9,726 nt of DNA from Actinomycetales bacterium Ga0077552 (GTDB lineage Bacteria; Actinomycetota; Actinomycetes; Actinomycetales; Microbacteriaceae). The position numbers and the translations under genes are program-made. Position 1 is the stretch's first letter. Every line of letters starts with the position of its first letter. The notes beneath the pieces were generated by a model. That model made no database searches. It was not told the DNA's origin and saw nothing but the letters and a program-made list of their open reading frames with translations. The DNA is taken from contig LNFD01000229.1 of the NCBI GenBank assembly GCA_001464255.1, positions 1 through 9,726 on the forward strand, in the 5' to 3' direction. This document shows, one piece after another, positions 4,943-9,726 of the stretch.

Positions 4943-7071
4943 ATGAACGAGACGCACGCACACCACGATCACGCCACCGCCACCGCCACCGCCACCGCCA
5001 CCACCGCGGCGCCGATGGGCGGGGCACGGCGGCCACGGCGGCCACGGCGGGCACGGTGGTCACGCGGGCCATGGCGACCACGTCGCCATCTTCCGCCGCC
5101 TCTTCTGGTGGAACCTCCTCCTCGCCATCCCCGTCGTCGGGTTCAGCGCGATGTTCGCGAGGGTCCTGGGCTACGAGCTGCCGGGCATCCCGGGCATCGA
5201 ATGGGTCTCGCCCGTGCTCGGCACTGTCATCTTTGTGTGGGGCGGCCGCCCGTTCCTCACGGGCGCCGTCGACGAACTGAAGGCGCGCCGCCCCGGCATG
5301 ATGCTGCTCATCGGCCTCGCCATCACGACGGCCTTCCTCTCGAGCATGGGCGCGAGCCTCGGCCTGCTCTCGCACGAGCTCGACTTCTGGTGGGAGCTCG
5401 CGCTGCTCGTCGTGATCATGCTGCTCGGCCACTGGATCGAGATGCGGTCGCTCGCGCAGACCACGAGCGCGCTCGACTCGCTCGCTGCGCTGCTGCCCGA
5501 CGAGGCCGAGCGCGTCACGGCCGACGGCGTCGAGACGGTGAGCCCCGCCGACCTGGGCGTGGGCGATCTCGTCATCGTTCGCCCGGGTGCGCGCGTGCCC
5601 GCCGACGGAACGATCGCCGAGGGCTCGGCAGTCGATGATCACGGGCGAGTCGCGCACCGTGCGCCGCGAGCCCGGCGACACCGTCGTGGCGGGCACCGTC
5701 GCGACCGACTCGGGCGTGCGCGTGAGCGTCACGGCCGTGGGCGACGACACGGCCCTCGCGGGCATCCGCCGCCTCGTCGCCGAGGCGCAGGCCTCGTCGT
5801 CGCGCGCGCAGCGCCTCGCCGACATCGCCGCCGCGTGGCTGTTCTGGTTCGCGCTCGGCGCGGCCGCGATCACCGCGATCGTCTGGTTCTCGCTCGGGAT
5901 GCCCGGCGACGCGATCATCCGCACCATCACCGTGCTCGTCATCGCGTGCCCCCACGCGCTCGGCCTCGCGATCCCCCTCGTGGTGTCGATCGCCACCGAG
6001 CGCGCGGCCCGCGGCGGCGTGCTCGTGAAAGACCGCCTCGCGCTCGAGCGCATGCGCACCGTCAGCGCCGTGCTGTTCGACAAGACCGGCACGCTCACGA
6101 AGGGCGCCCCGACCGTGACCGCGGTCGAGACCGCGGGCACCCACACCGAGGACGAGCTGCTTGCCCTCGCCGCCGCCGCCGAGAACGACAGCGAGCACCC
6201 GCTCGCGAAGGCGATCGTGCGGGCCGCGACGGAGCGCGGGATCAGCATCCCGACCGCCACGGAGTTCACCTCGAGCCCCGCGCTCGGCGTCACGGCGCAG
6301 GTGAACGGCCGCACCGTGAGCGTTGGCGGCCCCGGCATGCTCGAGCGGCACGGCGCCGGCGAGCTCGCCGTCGCCGACACGTGGCGCGAGCAGGGCGCGA
6401 TCATCCTGCACGTGCTCGTCGACGAGGAGGTGGTCGGCGCGCTCGCGCTCGCCGACGAGATCCGCGCCGAGTCGCGGCTGGCGGTGGATGCCCTGCACGA
6501 GCTCGGCATCACCGTCGTCATGATCACCGGCGACGCGGAGGCCGTGGCGCACTCGGTCGCCGCCGAACTCGGTATCGACCGCGTCTTCGCCGGGGTGCGC
6601 CCGCAGGACAAGGCGGCGAAGGTCGCCGAGCTTCAGGCCGAGGGCCTGAGCGTGGCGATGGTCGGCGACGGCGTCAACGACGCCCCGGCGCTCGCCGCGG
6701 CCGATGTCGGCATCGCGATCGGGGCTGGCACCGATGTGGCGATCGGCTCGGCCGGGGTGATCCTCGCGAGCGACGACCCGCGCTCGGTGCTCTCGGTCAT
6801 CGAGCTCTCGCGCGCGAGCTACCGCAAGATGAAGCAGAACCTGTGGTGGGCGGCCGGCTACAACCTCATCTCGGTGCCACTCGCGGCGGGCGTGCTCGCA
6901 CCCATCGGGTTCATCATGCCGATGTCGATCGGGGCGCTGCTCATGTCGGCCTCGACCGTGGTGGTCGCACTCAACGCGCAGCTGCTGCGCCGGCTAGACC
7001 TCCGGCCCGAGCGCATCACGTCGGCCGAGCGCGCTCCGTCGATCGAGCACGTTCAGCCCGCGCACCGTTGA
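4943..7071 (+). pseudogene. copB: CopB-type copper-translocating P1B ATPase, disrupted by two frameshifts
   Basis: Starts MNETHAHHDH at ATG 4943. A G4 tract (5021-5024) has one G too many for the frame; beyond it the protein continues in another frame as a His/Gly-rich array and VAIFRRLFWWNLLLAIPVVGF. At 5631-5635 the frame shifts again: the family's SAVDES-MITGES actuator motif lacks DES, fitting an 8-bp deletion between two GTCGA copies. The remainder is open to TGA 7071 and has MITGES, the CPH ion motif (about 338-340), DKTGT with the phosphorylated Asp (about 382), SEHPL, GDGVND (about 577), YNLISVPLA and MSAST. CPH plus a His-rich N-terminus instead of CxxC domains marks the CopB (P1B-3) class, which exports copper or silver. 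Repaired length is about 711 residues, normal. As read it is non-functional unless these are sequence errors. The CsoR-type operator upstream is intact. Confidence 0.88.
4973..5081 (+). repeat. Low-complexity hexamer tracts at the copB 5' end
   Basis: Five copies of GCCACC (4973-5002) encode (Ala-Thr)5. From 5022 a second array of GGC/GGG-CAC units encodes Gly-Gly-His repeats, the usual metal-binding N-terminus of CopB. The frameshifting G4 run sits between the two tracts. Such repeats expand and contract easily. Confidence 0.8.
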
Positions 7072-7099
7072 CGCCCAGGCGGCGTGGGGGCCGAGTGGC

Positions 7100-7105
7100 T
7101 ACCGT
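7100..7105 (+). promoter_or_regulatory. Candidate -10 of a leaderless promoter for the peroxidase
   Basis: TACCGT ends 6 nt before ATG 7112; no Shine-Dalgarno is seen. The gene begins 40 bp after the copB stop, so it may also be read from copB. Confidence 0.4.
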
Positions 7106-7111
7106 CATCGC

Positions 7112-7606
7112 ATGACCACGATGACCGCACTCGCCTCCACGCCGCTCACCCTGCTCGACGGCCGGGTGACCACCTTCGGCGAGTTCGCCGACAAGGTCGT
7201 GCTCGTCGTGAACGTGGCCTCGCGCTGCGGGCTCGCGCCGCAGTACGCGGGGCTCGAGCAGCTGCAGAAGACCTACGGCGACCGCGGCTTCACCGTGATC
7301 GGCCTGCCCTCGAACCAGTTCCTGCAAGAGCTGTCGAGCGAGGAGAAGATCGCCGAGTACTGCAGCGCGACGTGGGGCGTCACGTTCCCGATGACCGAGA
7401 AGGTCAAGGTCAACGGCAAGAACCGCCACCCGCTCTACGCCGAGCTCGTGCAGGCGCCCGACGCGCACGGCATGGCCGGCCCGGTCACCTGGAACTTCGA
7501 GAAGTTCCTCGTGCTGCCGACCGGCGAGGTGCACCGCTTCCGCCCGAACGTGAAGCCCGATGCGCCGGAGATCGTAGCGTTGATCGAGGCGAACCTGCCG
7601 GCCTGA
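7112..7606 (+). CDS. Glutathione-peroxidase-family thiol peroxidase
   Basis: 164 residues, thioredoxin fold of the GPx family. It reduces hydroperoxides in the cytoplasm. The peroxidatic residue is Cys, not selenocysteine: C39 in NVASRCGL. Q69 (PSNQF) and W127-N128-F129 (TWNFEKFLV) complete the catalytic set. C84 (EYCSATWGVTFPM) is at the position of the resolving Cys in the thioredoxin-dependent members, so reduction by thioredoxin rather than glutathione is likely. The usual PCNQF Cys is replaced by Ser (S67). An ATG at 7121 is an alternative start. The gene faces the hydrolase gene tail to tail, with 2 bp between stops. Stress-related neighbours fit its role. Confidence 0.92.
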   Translation: MTTMTALASTPLTLLDGRVTTFGEFADKVVLVVNVASRCGLAPQYAGLEQLQKTYGDRGFTVIGLPSNQFLQELSSEEKIAEYCSATWGVTFPMTEKVKVNGKNRHPLYAELVQAPDAHGMAGPVTWNFEKFLVLPTGEVHRFRPNVKPDAPEIVALIEANLPA

Positions 7607-7608
7607 CC

Positions 7609-8247
7609 TCAGAGGCGCGCAGCCACCCACTCCTGCGCGGCCTGCAGCTCGCCGCTGTCGATGCCGTGGCCGCCGGGGCGGCCGATGCGGGTGACGGATG
7701 CCCCGTGCGCGGTCGCCGTGCGCTCGAGCACGTCGACGCTCGCCGCGGGGGCCATCGGGTCGCAGATGCCGTTGAGCAGCAGCAGCTCGACCCCGGTCAG
7801 GTCGCCGATCGGGTCGTGGTCGCCGAAGGGGTACATGCCCGAGAACGCGACGACCCGGGTGAGCACGCCCGGGTGCAGCAGCGCGGTGGCCAGGGCGATG
7901 TTGGCGCCGTTGCTGAATCCGACGGCGGTGAGCGGGGCATCCCCCAGCGCGTACTCCTCGCGCGCCGCCGTGATGAAGGCGGCGAGCTCGCCCGCCCGCA
8001 CGATGACGTCGTCGACGTCGAAGACGCCCTCGCCCATGCGGCGGAACCAGCGAGCGGCACCGCCCTCGCGCACCCGCCCGCGCGGCGAGAGCACCGACGC
8101 GCGGGGGTCGAGGGGGGCGGCGAGGGCGGTGATCTCGGTCTCGGTGCCGCCCGTGCCGTGCAGCGTCAGCAGCACGGGCGCGCCCGGCTCGCCGGGCACG
8201 AACACGTGCGGCCAGGCGGCCAGGCCTCCGTCGGGCAATTCGCTCAC
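7609..8247 (-). CDS. Alpha/beta hydrolase, phospholipase/carboxylesterase family (MhqD-like)
   Basis: 212 residues. Visible features are the oxyanion motif LLTLHGTGG (26-34), nucleophile elbow GFSNG with S112, acid D163 (NGICDPMAP) and H194 (GGHGIDSGE), a complete triad. The start is GTG 8245-8247, whose bases overlap the TGA of the upstream gene (GTGA, 4-bp overlap), with GAGG about 7 nt before it, so translation is coupled. A longer frame running into the upstream gene is a shadow. Pairing with a ring-cleaving glyoxalase-fold protein recalls MhqO/MhqD of Bacillus subtilis, which protect against hydroquinones and catechols. Role in the same process is inferred; the exact substrate is unknown. 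Confidence 0.88.
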   Translation of the reverse strand: MSELPDGGLAAWPHVFVPGEPGAPVLLTLHGTGGTETEITALAAPLDPRASVLSPRGRVREGGAARWFRRMGEGVFDVDDVIVRAGELAAFITAAREEYALGDAPLTAVGFSNGANIALATALLHPGVLTRVVAFSGMYPFGDHDPIGDLTGVELLLLNGICDPMAPAASVDVLERTATAHGASVTRIGRPGGHGIDSGELQAAQEWVAARL

Positions 8248-9212
8248 GCGGCGACCTCGGGATTGTTCTCGGCGGGCAGGGTCACCGGGATGACGGCGTG
8301 CTCGATCTGCTCGCGCGAGGGCTCGAGCCACGGCGGCAGCTTGAGCGAGCGGCCCAGCTCGAGCAGGGGCTCGTCGATGTCGAACCCGGGGGTGTCGGTC
8401 GCGATCTCGAAGAGCACGCCGCCGGGCTCGCGGAAGTAGATGCTCGTGAAGTACTGCCGGTCGAGGATCTCGGTGACGCGGTGCCCCTTGCTCGCGAGCT
8501 CGTCGCGCCACTGCTGCTGTGTGGCCTGGTCGGGCACGCGGAAGGCGATGTGGTGCACGGTGCCGCCAGCGGTGAGGCCCGGCTGCACGAGGTTCGAGGA
8601 GTGCACGTCGACGAGCGCGCCGGGCATGCCCTCACCCGCGGCGAGGCGGGTGCGGTTGCCCTCCTGCTCGACCACGCGCATCCCCAGGTCGTTCACCATG
8701 AGGGCGATCGTCTGCTCGGCGTCGCGCACCGTGAGCACGCTCGAATGCTGTCCGCGGATGGCGTGCTCGGCCGGCACGCTCGCGGAGTCCCACGGGTCGC
8801 GCGGGTCGTGCTCGTGCGTCGCGACGAGCTCGATCTGCAGGCCGTCGGGGTCGTGCACGAGCAAGCGCTCCTCGCTCGAGGAGGTCGAGGTGATGCGCGC
8901 CTCGGCGCCGACCGAGGCGAAGTGGTCGACCCACCAGCCGAGCGAGCCCGCGGGCACCGAGAAGGCCGTCGAGGTCGACTGGCCCGCGCCGATGCGACCC
9001 TGCTGGATGCCGCGCCACGGGAAGAAGGTCATGAGGCTGCCGGGTCGGCCCGACTCGTCGCCGTAGTAGAGGTGGTACGTGCCGGGGTCGTCGAAGTTGA
9101 CGGTCTTCTTCACGAGCCGCAGCCCGAGCCCGGTGATGTAGAAGTCGATGTTCTTCTGGGGGTCGCCCGCGATCGCGGTGACGTGGTGCAGGCCCTCGGT
9201 GGTTGCGGTCAT
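8244..9212 (-). CDS. Ring-cleaving dioxygenase, two-domain glyoxalase/VOC fold (MhqO-like)
   Basis: 322 residues with two vicinal-oxygen-chelate domains (about 1-135 and 150-275) and a C-terminal tail. Both domains begin with the typical strand: GLHHVTAIAGDPQKNIDFY and GQHSSVLTVRDAEQTIALM. Candidate metal ligands are H10, H220 (GTVHHIAFRV) and E269 (GGVLFEIATD). The family includes MhqO and related extradiol-type dioxygenases acting on hydroquinones. Start ATG 9210-9212 is chosen for the strong AAGGAG (9221-9226) 8 nt upstream; an upstream in-frame ATG lacks such a site. First gene of a two-gene operon with the hydrolase. Upstream inverted repeats could bind a MarR-type quinone sensor, but none is encoded here. 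Confidence 0.9.
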   Translation of the reverse strand: MTATTEGLHHVTAIAGDPQKNIDFYITGLGLRLVKKTVNFDDPGTYHLYYGDESGRPGSLMTFFPWRGIQQGRIGAGQSTSTAFSVPAGSLGWWVDHFASVGAEARITSTSSSEERLLVHDPDGLQIELVATHEHDPRDPWDSASVPAEHAIRGQHSSVLTVRDAEQTIALMVNDLGMRVVEQEGNRTRLAAGEGMPGALVDVHSSNLVQPGLTAGGTVHHIAFRVPDQATQQQWRDELASKGHRVTEILDRQYFTSIYFREPGGVLFEIATDTPGFDIDEPLLELGRSLKLPPWLEPSREQIEHAVIPVTLPAENNPEVAA

Positions 9213-9234
9213 GACCGATGCTCCTTCGTGTGGT

Positions 9235-9282
9235 CGCTCGATGATATCGATGCAAACGCATAGAGCGCGAGGGGTATTCCCC
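9235..9282. promoter_or_regulatory. Regulatory region of the dioxygenase operon with inverted repeats
   Basis: Contains CGCTC...GAGCG (9235-9239 / 9263-9267) enclosing ATGC-AAAC-GCAT (9250-9261) and two direct CGATG copies (9239, 9248), plus GGGG-TATT-CCCC (9271-9282). TATCAT on the minus strand (9241-9246) could be the operon's -10. Which, if any, is an operator is unknown. Confidence 0.35.
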
Positions 9283-9308
9283 ATCGGCGGCCGTTCAGCC
9301 TCGCGGCT

Positions 9309-9314
9309 TAGCGT
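9309..9314 (+). promoter_or_regulatory. Candidate -10 of a leaderless promoter for the small protein
   Basis: TAGCGT followed by six bases and ATG 9321, the same geometry as before the SGNH hydrolase and the peroxidase. No Shine-Dalgarno precedes the ATG. Confidence 0.45.
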
Positions 9315-9320
9315 TGCTCC

Positions 9321-9677
9321 ATGCTCGAACCGTTGCGGCAGCTGCTGCGCCGCCCCGCTCCGCCCGCGGAGTACTGCGCCACGATCGTGGTCATGAGCGC
9401 CGTGACGAAGCTGGATGCCCTCGCCATCGTCGCCCTCGCCGTCGACCGCCCCGTCGAGCGGCAGCGCACTATGCGCCCGCTCGTCGTGCTCGACGGCGGC
9501 GACCGCGACGGCGCCTGGGTCGAGATCGAGATCCCCAAGTTCGGCGAGCCGCCGCCCCTCGCGATCGACGTCTACTCGACGATCAGCGACGACCACGCGC
9601 GGCTGCACGCCCTGTCGCTGCTGGCCCAGCTCGAGCAGTACACCGGCTGGCGCATCCGCCCCGACTTCACCGTCTGA
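9321..9677 (+). CDS. Hypothetical protein, 118 aa
   Basis: I do not recognise the family. The frame opens MLEPLRQLLRRPAPPAEYC and ends in GWRIRPDFTV with TGA at 9675-9677. It is soluble-looking, with no signal peptide or membrane helix; residues 22-42 (IVVMSAVTKLDALAIVALAV) are hydrophobic but interrupted by charge. A central beta-type stretch (LVVLDGGDRDGAWVEIEIPKFG) and a C-terminal helix (ARLHALSLLAQLEQY) are apparent. Codon use is G/C-ending like the neighbours, and a -10 motif sits at leaderless spacing before the ATG, which supports a real gene. It is divergent from the dioxygenase operon. Confidence 0.7.
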   Translation: MLEPLRQLLRRPAPPAEYCATIVVMSAVTKLDALAIVALAVDRPVERQRTMRPLVVLDGGDRDGAWVEIEIPKFGEPPPLAIDVYSTISDDHARLHALSLLAQLEQYTGWRIRPDFTV

Positions 9678-9682
9678 TCGCG

Positions 9683-9713
9683 GTTCGCGTCTGGCGCGTC
9701 GCGACGCGACCGG
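9683..9713. repeat. Inverted repeat after the small protein gene
   Basis: Holds the 14-bp perfect palindrome CGCGTCGCGACGCG (9695-9708). The wider GGTTCGCGTC / GACGCGACC arms can form a bulged hairpin. No T tract follows; it could be a weak terminator or an operator for a gene beyond the right edge, since TAGCAT (9716-9721) looks like another -10. Confidence 0.35.
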
Positions 9714-9726
9714 CTTAGCATCCGAG

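Noticed and set aside
4911..6611. Long open frame (566 codons) on the minus strand opposite copB
   Set aside because: It is antisense to strong CopB motifs, low in complexity and has no family features; high-GC third positions create such shadows.
8298..9263. Open frame of 321 codons on the plus strand opposite the dioxygenase gene
   Set aside because: The opposite strand encodes a clear two-domain VOC protein; this translation is a shadow rich in Arg, Val and Asp without motifs.
8244..9302. Upstream in-frame ATG for the dioxygenase giving a longer N-terminus with a Cys-Val-Cys stretch (a possible second Cys leader)
   Set aside because: It is in frame with the gene, without a stop, and has no Shine-Dalgarno; the ATG at 9212 has AAGGAG at ideal spacing and begins the conserved VOC strand.

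Overview
The window is high-GC DNA with actinobacterial character, most likely from a Microbacteriaceae-type actinobacterium. Pointers to this are the strong G/C third-position bias, TAnnnT -10 motifs placed 6-7 nt before ATG codons (leaderless transcripts), a manganese (yybP-ykoY) riboswitch before a terC-family gene, and a CopB-type copper ATPase behind a CsoR-like operator. The taxonomic call is inference from sequence style and protein families, not from a database match.

Layout. 1-936 (minus): a cupin gene running off the left edge and, upstream of it, an SGNH/GDSL hydrolase. 1024-1114 (plus): tRNA-Ser(CGA). Directly at its 3' end sits an intact IS481-family insertion sequence (1116-2431) flanked by 16-bp direct repeats that copy the tRNA 3' end. 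The terminator that presumably belonged to the tRNA is now stranded beyond the element at 2484-2515. 2570-3727 (plus): promoter, Mn riboswitch whose expression platform hides the Shine-Dalgarno, and a terC-family Mn exporter broken by an inferred loss of about 31 nt and a visible 31-bp tandem duplication. 3740-4738 (minus): an isopenicillin-N-synthase-type 2-oxoglutarate/Fe(II) oxygenase, preceded by a very short cysteine-rich leader ORF (4826-4861) that runs into a hairpin. This looks like a cysteine-responsive leader and is the most interesting item here. 4907-7071 (plus): a CsoR-type operator/promoter and a copB-like copper P-type ATPase interrupted by two frameshifts. 7112-7606 (plus): a glutathione-peroxidase-family thiol peroxidase. 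7609-9212 (minus): a translationally coupled pair, an alpha/beta hydrolase and a two-domain glyoxalase-fold ring-cleaving dioxygenase, resembling MhqD/MhqO of quinone resistance. 9321-9677 (plus): a small unrecognised protein.

How it fits together. Much of the middle concerns metal and thiol/oxidative homeostasis: Mn export under an Mn riboswitch, Cu export under a Cu operator, a thiol peroxidase, a quinone-detoxification pair, and an oxygenase gene under a putative cysteine-sensing leader. Both metal exporters are disrupted while their cis-regulatory elements look intact. At least two of the four lesions lie at short direct repeats, which fits replication slippage, although assembly error cannot be excluded from sequence alone.
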